Positions 1-6,593 of a stretch of DNA of 9,353 nucleotides are shown here, piece by piece; position 1 is the first letter of the stretch, and every line of letters starts with the position of its first letter. Where the stretch lies: positions 1-9,353 of the forward strand of contig CAMDHB010000115.1 of the NCBI GenBank assembly GCA_945897655.1, read 5' to 3'. The notes under the pieces were generated by a model. The model was not told where the DNA came from. It did not search any database and saw nothing but the letters and a program-made list of their open reading frames with translations. The translations under genes and the position numbers were made by a program. The DNA comes from Pseudorhodobacter antarcticus (lineage in GTDB: Bacteria; Pseudomonadota; Alphaproteobacteria; Rhodobacterales; Rhodobacteraceae).

Positions 1-1
1 C

Positions 2-664
2 CAAATCCCGACCGAGCGGCAACAGTATGGCCTGATGGTGCTATCGCGCTGGCCCATCCTGTCAGTGCGGTCCTGGCCTTTGCCGCGCGCAACTGTGCTG
101 GGGCAAGTCAGTGACCCCTCGATCCTGATGGAATGTGTTATTGGCCACCCGAACAAGCCCTTCCGGCTTTACGTCACCCATCTCAACTGGATATCTCCTC
201 GTGTTCGGCTGCAGCAAGCCGAGGCGATCGTGCAAATCCTTGCAACCGCGTTGGTCGAGGGCCCCTTGATCAACGGCCCCGGCGCGCCCGACAGCGACTT
301 TGGATCCGACTGGATGATGGTCCCGCGCGACGAGGTGCCGCCGATGCCTGCCACGGCGATCCTGACCGGTGACTTTAACATGACCCCCGCTTCGCCAGAG
401 TACACCACACTTTGTGGCCCCATGACCCCCTGGGCCGGTCGCCTGATCGAGCAGGGCCTTTTTGCTGACGCGCTGACCCTTGCAGGGCTGGCCGAGACAG
501 AAGGTGTTACATTCCCGGGTGTTGATGGCAATCCAGACGAACGGATCGACCACATCCTTGTTACGCCCGACCTTGCCCCAATGGTACGCAAGGGCTGGAT
601 CGACGATGCGGCTGACGGGTCAGACCACCAGCCAGTCTGGGCAGAGATCGACTTGGGCGACTGA
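2..664 (+). CDS. Endonuclease/exonuclease/phosphatase family protein, 3' part
   Basis: The frame is open from the first bases of the window, so the gene begins upstream. The ATG at 35 sits inside the conserved 'YGLMVLSRWPI' segment and is not the true start. The 220 visible residues carry the EEP (DNase I-like, metal-dependent phosphoesterase) signatures in order: the YG..(V)LSR strand, TGDFNMTP around nt 365-385 (Asp and Asn that bind metal and substrate), DERIDHILV around 536-562, and the terminal SDHQPVWAEI around 620-650 (catalytic Asp-His). Members cleave phosphodiester or phosphomonoester bonds in nucleic acids, phosphoinositides or sphingolipids; the substrate here cannot be told. A long insert (about residues 70-105) lies between the second strand and the GDFN motif. 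The gene converges on the binding-protein gene at 761-2242, with an intrinsic terminator between them. Confidence 0.85.
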   Translation, partial: QIPTERQQYGLMVLSRWPILSVRSWPLPRATVLGQVSDPSILMECVIGHPNKPFRLYVTHLNWISPRVRLQQAEAIVQILATALVEGPLINGPGAPDSDFGSDWMMVPRDEVPPMPATAILTGDFNMTPASPEYTTLCGPMTPWAGRLIEQGLFADALTLAGLAETEGVTFPGVDGNPDERIDHILVTPDLAPMVRKGWIDDAADGSDHQPVWAEIDLGD

Positions 665-712
665 TCGCCGCAAAGGCGACATGCAAGACCCCAAATCGTT
701 CCAAGACAGACC

Positions 713-747
713 CCGCCCAGCCGCAAGCAGCGGTTGGGCGGATTTTC
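713..747 (+). terminator. Intrinsic terminator after the EEP gene
   Basis: A 12-bp stem (713-724 with 730-741, one G-T pair) closes a 5-nt loop (AAGCA) and is followed directly by ATTTTC. It starts 49 bases after the EEP stop codon. On the other strand the hairpin is preceded, not followed, by the T-rich side, so it should act mainly on + strand transcripts, though it may also help stop the converging minus-strand transcript. Confidence 0.75.
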
Positions 748-760
748 ATGCAAATTCCGC

Positions 761-2242
761 TTACTGAGCCAAATCCACCAGATGCCAGCGGATGAACTCT
801 TCACGGTTCACCGGGAGACCGGTGACATTGCCGCTCAAAACCCGGCGACCATTCTTGAGGAAGGGGATCAAGACGCCGCCATCCTCAAAGATGATCTGCT
901 GCGCCTGGACGTAAAGCTCCCGCGCCGCCGCCACGTCAATGGTCGAGCGTGCCTTGTCCAGCAGCGCATCGAAATCCGCGTTGGCGTAGAAGGTTTCGTT
1001 GTTTGGCACGCCACTGCGGAAGATCTCGTTCAGGAACTGATCGGCTGGGCGGCCGTCCCAGGAGGTGATGACTGCGGCTTCCTTCATCCAGACGTCACTC
1101 CAGAAGCCGTCAGAGGGGGACAAAGTAAGGGCGACACGAATGCCCGCCGGCGCGACCTGAGCCTGATAGACCTCGGCAAACTGGATCATGCCGGGCGACA
1201 CGTCCGAGGTGAACAGCTCGACATCAATCCCGTCGGGATAGCCGGCCTCGGCCAGAAGCGCCTTGGCACCTGCGATATCTTGCGGGCAATCCAGGTTGGC
1301 GCGGTAAGGGTCGCTGGCGCTGACCGGCGTGTCACAGCCCACGACACCGCCGTCTGCGCCTTCCAGCAGGTTCAGCATCGCCGCGCGGTCCACCGCAATG
1401 CGCAGCGCGCGGCGCACCCGGACGTCGTCAAACGGCTTGGTATCGGTGCGCAGGACCAACCCGTTCCAGGCACCGCCCGGAAACGACTGGACCTGAAAGG
1501 CCGGGTTGCCGGCAAAAAGCGGCACCTGAGCTGCGGTCAGACCGTTGTAATCCAGTTGGCCCGCCATCATCGCCTGATTGCGCGCTTCGGCATCGGGGAT
1601 AGCGGTGAACTGCATCTTGTCGAGGAGCGGCCGACCTTCCCAATAGCCATCATAGGCCACGAGGGTCGTCGTACCTTCCGGGTCAAAGGTCCCGATGCGG
1701 AACGGGCCCGTGCCAACAGGGTTTTCCGTGATCGTCGGGCCTGATCCTTCGGGAATGATCCGGACGCGGTAGTCCAGCAACAGCAGCGGCAGGCCGGCAT
1801 GCGGCGCCTCGAGGATTATCTTGACGGTCATCGGGTCAATGACCTCGACCCGGTCGATGATCCCCAGAACGGCTGCCACCGGGCTTTCCAGCGCCGGATC
1901 TTCGATGCGGCTCAGGGAATATGCCACATCAGCGGCGTCAAACGTCGAGCCGTCATGGAAGGTCACGCCTGGTTGCAACGTCAGGGTCCATTCCGTCGCC
2001 TCGGCATTGGCGGTCCAGCTGGTCGCAAGTTCCGGCGATGCCTCGCCGTTTTCACCTTCGCGCATCAGGCGGGAATAGATCAGGGCGACGGGCGTGATCC
2101 AGGTGTTCGACGACAGCGGGTCAAGGTTTTCCGCTCCGCCAAGGCTCAGGTCATTGGCCTGACGAAACACCTTTTCTGCAGCAGCGGGGGAGGCGAGGGT
2201 CGTGGCTAGGGCCAGGGCGACTACATAGCGCGAAATTGTCAT
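761..2242 (-). CDS. ABC transporter substrate-binding protein, family 5 (peptide/nickel/opine type)
   Basis: This 493-residue protein is the periplasmic ligand-capturing part of a DppA/OppA-like ABC importer. Residues 1-22 form a clear Sec signal peptide (hydrophobic core VVALALATTLA, cleavage after ASPAAA). The mature part shows family 5 hallmarks: 'LDPLSSNTW...ALIYSRLMREG' near the N-terminus, 'ELATSWTANAEATEWTLTL..GVTFHDGSTFDAADVAYSL', the signature 'NPVGTGPFRIG', and a C-terminal 'YVQAQQIIFEDGGVLIPFLKNG'. Length is typical of the family. The ATG at 2242 is preceded by AAAGGA (2249-2254) six bases upstream. No permease or ATPase gene follows: downstream lies the terminator and the oppositely directed EEP gene, so this is an orphan binding protein here. 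It is divergent from the sulfatase-like gene at 2446, which suggests, as inference, that it captures that enzyme's substrate or product. Confidence 0.9.
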   Translation of the reverse strand: MTISRYVVALALATTLASPAAAEKVFRQANDLSLGGAENLDPLSSNTWITPVALIYSRLMREGENGEASPELATSWTANAEATEWTLTLQPGVTFHDGSTFDAADVAYSLSRIEDPALESPVAAVLGIIDRVEVIDPMTVKIILEAPHAGLPLLLLDYRVRIIPEGSGPTITENPVGTGPFRIGTFDPEGTTTLVAYDGYWEGRPLLDKMQFTAIPDAEARNQAMMAGQLDYNGLTAAQVPLFAGNPAFQVQSFPGGAWNGLVLRTDTKPFDDVRVRRALRIAVDRAAMLNLLEGADGGVVGCDTPVSASDPYRANLDCPQDIAGAKALLAEAGYPDGIDVELFTSDVSPGMIQFAEVYQAQVAPAGIRVALTLSPSDGFWSDVWMKEAAVITSWDGRPADQFLNEIFRSGVPNNETFYANADFDALLDKARSTIDVAAARELYVQAQQIIFEDGGVLIPFLKNGRRVLSGNVTGLPVNREEFIRWHLVDLAQ

Positions 2243-2445
2243 GATGGGTCCTTTGGCGGTGATCCGTGATGTTCTGCTTTTGCAAACAATGAGCCATTCA
2301 GATAGCTTAAGTATGAATCGAATCGGTGACAGTTGGTCGGCATAGTCCGGCTAGAGGGACGACTGAAAAGCCGGTGTCACGATCAGTCCATAAATCTCTG
2401 ATATCAAAACTGGAAAACAGCCTCTCAACCAGAGACAATACAGCA
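2243..2445. promoter_or_regulatory. Divergent promoter region between binding protein and hydrolase
   Basis: These 203 bases separate two divergent start codons and must hold both promoters. The stretch is A+T-richer than its surroundings, notably 2270-2325 (TTTTGCAAACAAT and GATAGCTTAAGTATGAATC). A 6-bp inverted repeat CCGGCT/AGCCGG flanks about 16 bases near 2349-2376. I could not assign convincing -35/-10 pairs or name a regulator. A GTG at 2326 opens the same frame as the hydrolase, but the 40 extra residues look unlike any part of that family. Confidence 0.5.
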
Positions 2446-4002
2446 ATGAACACAGCGACCAACGCCCGCAAGAACATCCTTATGATCGTCCCCGATCAGT
2501 GGCGCTATGATCAGTTGGGTATGGACCCGGCCCTGACCCCGAACTTTCATGCCCTTATGCGCGACGGCGTGGCCTTTGATTCGCATTATGGCAACATGTT
2601 TCCCTGTGCCCCGTCGCGTGCCAGCATGTTCACCGGGCTTTACGGCATGACCCACCGCGTCGTCGTGAACCATGCACCACTGGCCGAACATCACCGCACC
2701 TTTGCCCAGCACCTGCGGACCGTCGGCTATGCGCCCACCGTGTTCGGCTATTCTGATACGGCGGCGGACCCGACCAATCGTCATCCCAATGATCCGGCCC
2801 TGCTGGACAGCGATGGTTTCGGCATCATGCAGGGGCTGGATGTGGCCACCTTGATGGTGGGGCGGCATTGGCCCTGGCTGGGCGAATTACGGCGGCGCGG
2901 CTATGTCTTTGAACGCAACAGCGATCTTTTCAAGGCTGATTATACCAAGCCAAGTGCCAACGGCGGGATTGCCGGCCACCCCGCCCGCTACAAGGCTGAG
3001 GATAGCGACACGGCCTTTCTCACCGATCAGATGATTGCCTGGCTGGGCGCGCAAGACCCCGGTTGGTGCGCGCTTTTGTGCTATCTGCGCCCGCATGCCC
3101 CCTTCGTCGCGCCCGAGCCCTATAACGGGCTGGTCGATCCCGCGTCTTTGGCCCCGATGAACCGGATGCCACAGCCGCAGGACGAAGTGATCCATCCGTT
3201 TATGGCCCACCAGATGGAGGTCGGTCGCGCGGAAGAGTTGCATCCCGGCCTGACAGGTCGCGCGCGCGACGTTGCATTGGCGGACTGGCAATCTGCGCGC
3301 GCCACCTATTGCGGGCTGATGGCCGAGGTTGATCATAACATCGGGCGGCTGATCGACTGGCTGAAGGCGAGCGGTCAGTACGACAACACGCTGATCATAT
3401 TCACCTCGGACCATGGCGACCCGGCCGGCGACTACTGGCTGGCCAATCAGGGGTCCTGGCACGATTACCAGTCGCATCTGCCCATGGTCATCCGCGACCC
3501 CGCGCCCGAGGCGCGCGCCTTTGACGGTACCCGCATCAGTGCCTTTACAGAAAGCGTCGATCTGGTGCCAACGCTGCTCGACTTCGTCGGGCTGGACCTT
3601 CCGACCGAGCTTGACGGGCAGTCGCTGATGCCGTTCACAAGGGGCGAGACACCTGCGAAGTGGCGTGATTTCGTGCATTGGGAGTATCATTTCAAAAGCC
3701 CACCGGAACCGGAATTCTCGGGACCTTTGGGCATTTCCGAAGATGAATGCGTGATGAGCGTGATCCGCGATGAACACTATAAACACGTATTCTTTCCCAG
3801 CCTTCCCGCCCTGCTGTTCGACATGGTCAATGATCCGGGCGAGCGGCACAACCTTGCCACCGACCCCGCCTTTGCCGCCCTTGAGCGGGAGTATCTGGCC
3901 AAACAACTGACCCTGCGCATCCTGCACGCCGACCGCCGTACCAGCACCACGGTCCTGGGCCGCAACGGCATGACGCGCTACAAAGGCGCGAGGCGCAGCT
4001 AG
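2446..4002 (+). CDS. Sulfatase-superfamily hydrolase, phosphonate monoester hydrolase-like
   Basis: This 518-residue alkaline-phosphatase-superfamily enzyme should hydrolyse sulfate, phosphate or phosphonate esters. I chose ATG 2446 (MNTATNARKNILMIVPDQW) because the family fold starts just after it; the frame can extend to GTG 2326. The maturation motif C54-A-P-S-R58 marks Cys54 for conversion to formylglycine. D17 (PDQW), D322-H323 (TSDHG), N75 and H217 (RPHAPF) fit the metal and substrate ligands. Closest in style are rhizobial/Burkholderia phosphonate monoester hydrolases: 'TGLYGMTHRVVVN', 'GYSDTAADPTNRHPNDP' and the tail 'DEHYKHVFFPSLPALLFDM..DPGERHNLA' follow them segment by segment, and length is similar (~514). 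Two usual active-site residues differ: the lysine after GD(H) is Q335, and Thr in 'GYTTT' is D104. No signal peptide is seen, so it is probably cytoplasmic. The true substrate is unknown; choline or other alkyl sulfates are alternatives. Confidence 0.88.
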   Translation: MNTATNARKNILMIVPDQWRYDQLGMDPALTPNFHALMRDGVAFDSHYGNMFPCAPSRASMFTGLYGMTHRVVVNHAPLAEHHRTFAQHLRTVGYAPTVFGYSDTAADPTNRHPNDPALLDSDGFGIMQGLDVATLMVGRHWPWLGELRRRGYVFERNSDLFKADYTKPSANGGIAGHPARYKAEDSDTAFLTDQMIAWLGAQDPGWCALLCYLRPHAPFVAPEPYNGLVDPASLAPMNRMPQPQDEVIHPFMAHQMEVGRAEELHPGLTGRARDVALADWQSARATYCGLMAEVDHNIGRLIDWLKASGQYDNTLIIFTSDHGDPAGDYWLANQGSWHDYQSHLPMVIRDPAPEARAFDGTRISAFTESVDLVPTLLDFVGLDLPTELDGQSLMPFTRGETPAKWRDFVHWEYHFKSPPEPEFSGPLGISEDECVMSVIRDEHYKHVFFPSLPALLFDMVNDPGERHNLATDPAFAALEREYLAKQLTLRILHADRRTSTTVLGRNGMTRYKGARRS

Positions 4003-4704
4003 GGCCCGACATGCGTGCGCGGCAAAGACCCTTTGTTACAAGCCCATACGCAATCATCGATCAGAAAGTGGTGTGCCCCTGAATGGCAATTGGCAAGACC
4101 ATGGTCTTGCTTGGGCTGTCGCAGCGGGTGAAGGGCCGGAAGAAGGCCCGGATGGCTGTCATGCGCATTATCATGCACGAAATAGGGCCCAGTGATGCTT
4201 GGATCGCTGCACGAATTGTCGGACACCGCATGACCTGGCCTGGTATCTTCCAGCGCCCATTGGCCTATGGTTCCGCCCTTCGGATATGCCTTGGCCCATT
4301 GGGCGCAGATGGTGCCAGCGTCTGGTCCATCTCTTGCGCGGTTGTCACCGAGGAATTGCGCCCGGGCGAGATGATCGAGTTTCCGACCGGCGTGTGCTTT
4401 CTTGCCGGCGCGGTCGGTGTCATCCAAAGACGGGCAACCCCGGTCAATGCCGGGGCCGCCTTGTTGCATTGCCGGTGTGCCGAGGTGCCGCAATACCCTA
4501 CGGGATCAGGAACTGTTTGATCCCGGGCACCCCGCAACTTGCGCCCTTGCGGCTTTACCTCTTCCAAGCGGTGCTTTCCGGCATCAGGGCGCGGCGGTAG
4601 CGTTCGGACAAAGTCCCCCAAAAGCCCGGGTCGGGATTTCTCAACAACCAAAGTTCGGCGATACGGGTAGATCGGCATTGAGCTGGACGCCGCCCAACCC
4701 AAGC
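4003..4704. other. About 700 bp without a convincing gene
   Basis: Several overlapping open frames exist on both strands but none has a ribosome site and a family I recognise. The best candidate is + 4083-4520 (145 codons): its middle part, with 'LRPGEMIEFPTGVCFLAG' near residues 92-109, has fairly G/C-rich third positions, yet the ATG has no Shine-Dalgarno sequence and the tail looks random. On the minus strand, 4704 down to 4555 reads 'IAELWLLRNPDPGFWGTL' and 'SERYRRALMPES' before a TAA and runs straight into the insertion-sequence end, so it could be the 3' end of a gene cut by the element. I read this region as decayed coding DNA next to a mobile element. Confidence 0.45.
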
Positions 4705-4729
4705 GATCGTGTCCCGCCGCGTGGTGTAG
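4705..4729. repeat. Left terminal inverted repeat of the IS256-family element
   Basis: It begins GATCGTGTCCC and ends GCGTGGTGTAG, separated by GCC. The reverse complement of 6150-6174 has the same two 11-mers separated by TGG. The match stops abruptly at the outer edge, which defines the element boundary. Confidence 0.85.
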
Positions 4730-4820
4730 GTTCTGTCTGAGGTGGTCACCGGCGTTTTCCGGTTAGGGTCTGGTTGCTTACGCCAACCCAGAACCGGAAG
4801 GACGACCGATGACCTACGAT

Positions 4821-4852
4821 ATGATGAACCTGCGGGATGATGAACCTGCGGG
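4821..4852 (+). repeat. Tandem 16-bp duplication at the transposase start
   Basis: ATGATGAACCTGCGGG occurs at 4821-4836 and again, identically, at 4837-4852. Removing one copy gives the uninterrupted N-terminus MTYDMMNLRALVEKTP, so the duplication is a frameshifting lesion, by slippage or unequal repair, and looks recent because the two copies do not differ. Confidence 0.9.
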
Positions 4853-5175
4853 CGCTTGTTGAGAAGACGCCTGACGCTGACCTTTTGCGCGAGATGATTG
4901 GCTTTGCCGCCGAACGGCTGATCGAGCTCGAGGTTGGCGCTGTGGCAGGTGCTGCCTATGGCGAGAAAGACCCCGGCCGAAAGGCGCAGCGCATTGGTTA
5001 CCGTGACCGAGACTGGGAAACCAGGGCCGGGACTGTCGAGTTGCGCATACCCAAGCTTCGGACGGGATCGTATTTCCCGGGCTTTCTGGAGCCACGCAGG
5101 ATGGCCGAGTAGGCGCTGACGGCAGTGATCCAGGAGGCTTATGTTCAGGGCATTTCGACGCGGTCCGTCGATGAT

Positions 5176-5214
5176 CCGCTGCCCGGCAGCGGTTTGCCTG
5201 CAAACCGCGAGAGG
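5176..5214. repeat. Palindromic 39-bp in-frame insertion in the transposase
   Basis: Intact relatives read STRSVDD-LVKAMGMSG here; this copy reads STRSVDD, then 13 extra residues (PLPGSGLPANRER), then VVKAMGMSG. The extra DNA contains two overlapping perfect inverted repeats: CCGCTGC (5176-5182) with GCAGCGG (5186-5192), and GCGGTTTGC (5189-5197) with GCAAACCGC (5200-5208). The two hairpins share four bases and so exclude each other. The comparison with relatives is from memory. Confidence 0.65.
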
Positions 5215-6024
5215 GTGGTCAAGGCGATGGGGATGTCGGGAATCTCCAAGAGCCAGGTGTCGCGGCTCTGCGAGGAGATCGACGGCAAGGTGAAGGCCTT
5301 CCTTGACAGGCCCATCGAGGGAGACTGGCCCTACCTCTGGATCGACGCCACTTACCTTTAGGTCAGCCGCGGCGGTCGTGTCGTTTCCGTCGCTGTCATC
5401 ATCGCGGTAGGGGTCAACACCGATGGTCGCCGCGAAGTTTTGGGAATGGAAATAGGCACTTCGGAGGCCGAACCGATCTGGACCGAGTTCTTGCGCAAGC
5501 TGACCCGCCGTGGTCTTCGCGGCGTCAAACTGGTGATCTTGGACGCGCACGAGGGTATCAAGGGGGCCGTCACCAAGGTGCTCTGCGCCACTTGGCAACG
5601 CTGCCGGGTCCACTTCATGCGCAATGTGCTGGCCCATGCCGGAAAGACTGGGCGCAGGGTGGTCTCGGCCTTCATCGCGACAGCCTTTGCCCAAGAAACC
5701 CCGGAAACCGCCAGCAGCCAGTGGCGCGCCGTGGCTGACCAGATCAGGTCCAAGGTGCCAAAGCTGGCGACGATCATGGACGGGGCCGAGCCCGATGTGC
5801 TGGCCTACATGACCTTCCCAAAAGAGCACCGGGCCAAGCTGCACTCCACTAACCCCATCGAGCGGCTCAACGGAGAAATCAAACGCCGCACCGAGGTCGT
5901 CGGCATCTTCCCCAACGATGCTGCCATCACCCGCCTCGTCGGCGCGCTCCTGCTGGAACAGAACGACGAATGGGCCGTCCAGCGAGCCCGATACATGACA
6001 CTGGAAACCATGGCGCCTTTGAGC

Positions 6025-6072
6025 GTTCGTCAGGGAATTGGTCCCCCGGACCAATTCCTGATCTTCCTCACT
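6025..6072. repeat. Second palindromic in-frame insertion, transposase C-terminus
   Basis: Family members end in the style MAPLS-DDP-(L/I)ISLP followed by a few residues. Here MAPLS is followed by 16 unrelated codons and then PLISLPVVAR and a TGA at 6103. The inserted DNA carries a perfect 11-bp inverted repeat, GGAATTGGTCC (6034-6044) and GGACCAATTCC (6048-6058), around a CCC loop. There is no T-run after it, so it is a poor terminator. Net gain over the assumed ancestor is about 42 bp, in frame. Confidence 0.6.
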
Positions 6073-6076
6073 CCCC

Positions 6077-6108
6077 TGATCAGCTTGCCCGTCGTGGCCC
6101 GCTGATCA
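6077..6108. repeat. 8-bp inverted repeat around the transposase stop
   Basis: TGATCAGC (6077-6084) and GCTGATCA (6101-6108) are exact inverted copies separated by 16 bases and flank the last transposase codons and its TGA. It may be a chance pairing of two TGATCA palindromes or a weak transcript end for the element. Confidence 0.4.
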
Positions 6109-6149
6109 AGCAGGCCCGTGCCGGAAATCGCGGCGATCTTCAAGGCCAG

Positions 6150-6174
6150 CTACACCACGCCCAGGGACACGATC
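6150..6174. repeat. Right terminal inverted repeat of the IS256-family element
   Basis: It begins CTACACCACGC and ends GGGACACGATC, with CCA between. As the reverse complement it matches the left repeat (4705-4729) at 22 of 25 positions. The base after it, 6175, begins the oxidoreductase remnant. Confidence 0.85.
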
Positions 6175-6460
6175 TAGTCGAACGAACCAGAAGCCGTCGC
6201 AGCAATATCCTCCACAGGCCACCAACGCGCCGGCAATTCCGCGAACCGTGACACCCCTTCGGCCAGAGCGATGGCCGTCTGGTTCGAGGCATCCTTGCCA
6301 TAGACATAGCCAAGGTGGATCTTGCCTTCGTTGTGCAGGCTGGCCCTTTTCAAGTCCCCGCCGGCCGCGTCAAAAATGACCAAACGGTGGCCCCGTTCGG
6401 CCAGTTCCAGCTAGCAAAGCACCCACTGCAATCCGGCTCCCCGGACTGCTATCGCCATTC
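6175..6460 (-). pseudogene. FAD-dependent oxidoreductase, N-terminal remnant cut by the IS
   Basis: Read on the minus strand, 6410-6178 gives 'LELAERGHRLVIFDAAGG' and then 'ASLHNEGKIHLGYVYGKD', followed by about 35 more residues up to the IS boundary, where the frame ends after three bases of IS sequence. The second beta-strand/acid (VIFD) and the HNEGKIHLGYVYG segment are typical of DAO-family FAD oxidoreductases. The first part of the Rossmann fold is damaged: a TAG stop precedes LELAERG, and the upstream 'SRIAVGALLA', where GxGxxG should be, lies in another frame with the glycine loop missing. Only about 75 of an expected ~380 residues remain. The upstream limit is uncertain. I cannot find the rest of the gene on the far side of the element. 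Confidence 0.6.
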
Positions 6461-6593
6461 ATCACGCCCCTGAAAGTGGGGGCATCAAGCCCATTTCGCC
6501 ACAACCACCTACGAGGCGGGGCATGCCTGACGGAAACGTTGGATCTTGGATCGGTCGTGCAGGCCATTGTGCCCAAGATCCCTCCATTCTGGC
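6461..6593. other. Short spacer with a 9-bp inverted repeat
   Basis: No gene is seen. GGATCTTGG (6541-6549) and CCAAGATCC (6573-6581) are exact inverted copies around 23 bases, starting 12 bases beyond the stop of the anchor-like gene on the minus strand. It could form a stem at the end of that transcript, but no T-run follows it in that direction. Confidence 0.4.

Larger units (their letters stand above)
4809..6105 (+). pseudogene. IS256-family (mutator-type) transposase, interrupted
   Basis: The ATG at 4809 follows a good ribosome site (GGAAGGA), but a 16-bp tandem duplication shifts the frame so that this start ends at TGA 4858-4860. Translation could restart at ATG 4837 in the correct frame (MMNLRALVEKTPDADLLREM). 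Two in-frame TAG codons follow, at 5110-5112 (in 'EPRRMAE*ALTAVIQEAY') and 5359-5361 (in 'WIDATYL*VSRGGR'), both where I recall lysine in intact relatives. The rest reads through. The DDE residues remain: Asp in WIDATY, Asp in VILDAHEG (relatives have SDAHEG) and Glu in NPIERLNGEIKRR. Two extra in-frame segments made of palindromes sit at about 5176-5214 and 6025-6072. The ~400-codon length fits the family. Presumably inactive unless the amber codons are suppressed. Confidence 0.88.
4705..6174 (+). mobile_element. IS256-family insertion sequence, decayed
   Basis: The 1470-bp element is bounded by inverted repeats at 4705-4729 and 6150-6174 that match at 22 of 25 positions, differing only in a central triplet (GCC versus TGG). 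Repeat length and the single long mutator-type transposase gene inside fit IS256. No target-site duplication is visible: the eight outer bases are ACCCAAGC on the left and TAGTCGAA on the right, whereas the family usually makes 8-9 bp duplications. This suggests age, or recombination or deletion beside the element. The flanks are both decayed. Confidence 0.85.

Noticed and set aside
734..1744. 336-codon + ORF opposite the binding-protein gene
   Set aside because: The opposite strand encodes a full-length family 5 binding protein with signal peptide and ribosome site; the + reading is a high-G+C shadow.
2326..2445. N-terminal 40-codon extension of the hydrolase from GTG 2326
   Set aside because: The extra residues are polar and unlike the family, they would occupy most of the divergent promoter region, and the fold starts right after ATG 2446.
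2887..3927. 346-codon minus-strand ORF opposite the hydrolase gene
   Set aside because: The + strand carries the conserved sulfatase motifs over the same interval.
4555..6054. 499-codon minus-strand ORF across the insertion sequence
   Set aside because: It is the complement of the transposase gene; its residues show no family features, and the sense strand carries clear DDE motifs. Only its last ~50 codons, outside the element, might be real.
6034..6058. Intrinsic terminator at the end of the transposase
   Set aside because: The 11-bp stem is strong but is followed by CTGATC rather than a T-run and lies inside the open frame, 45 bases before the stop.
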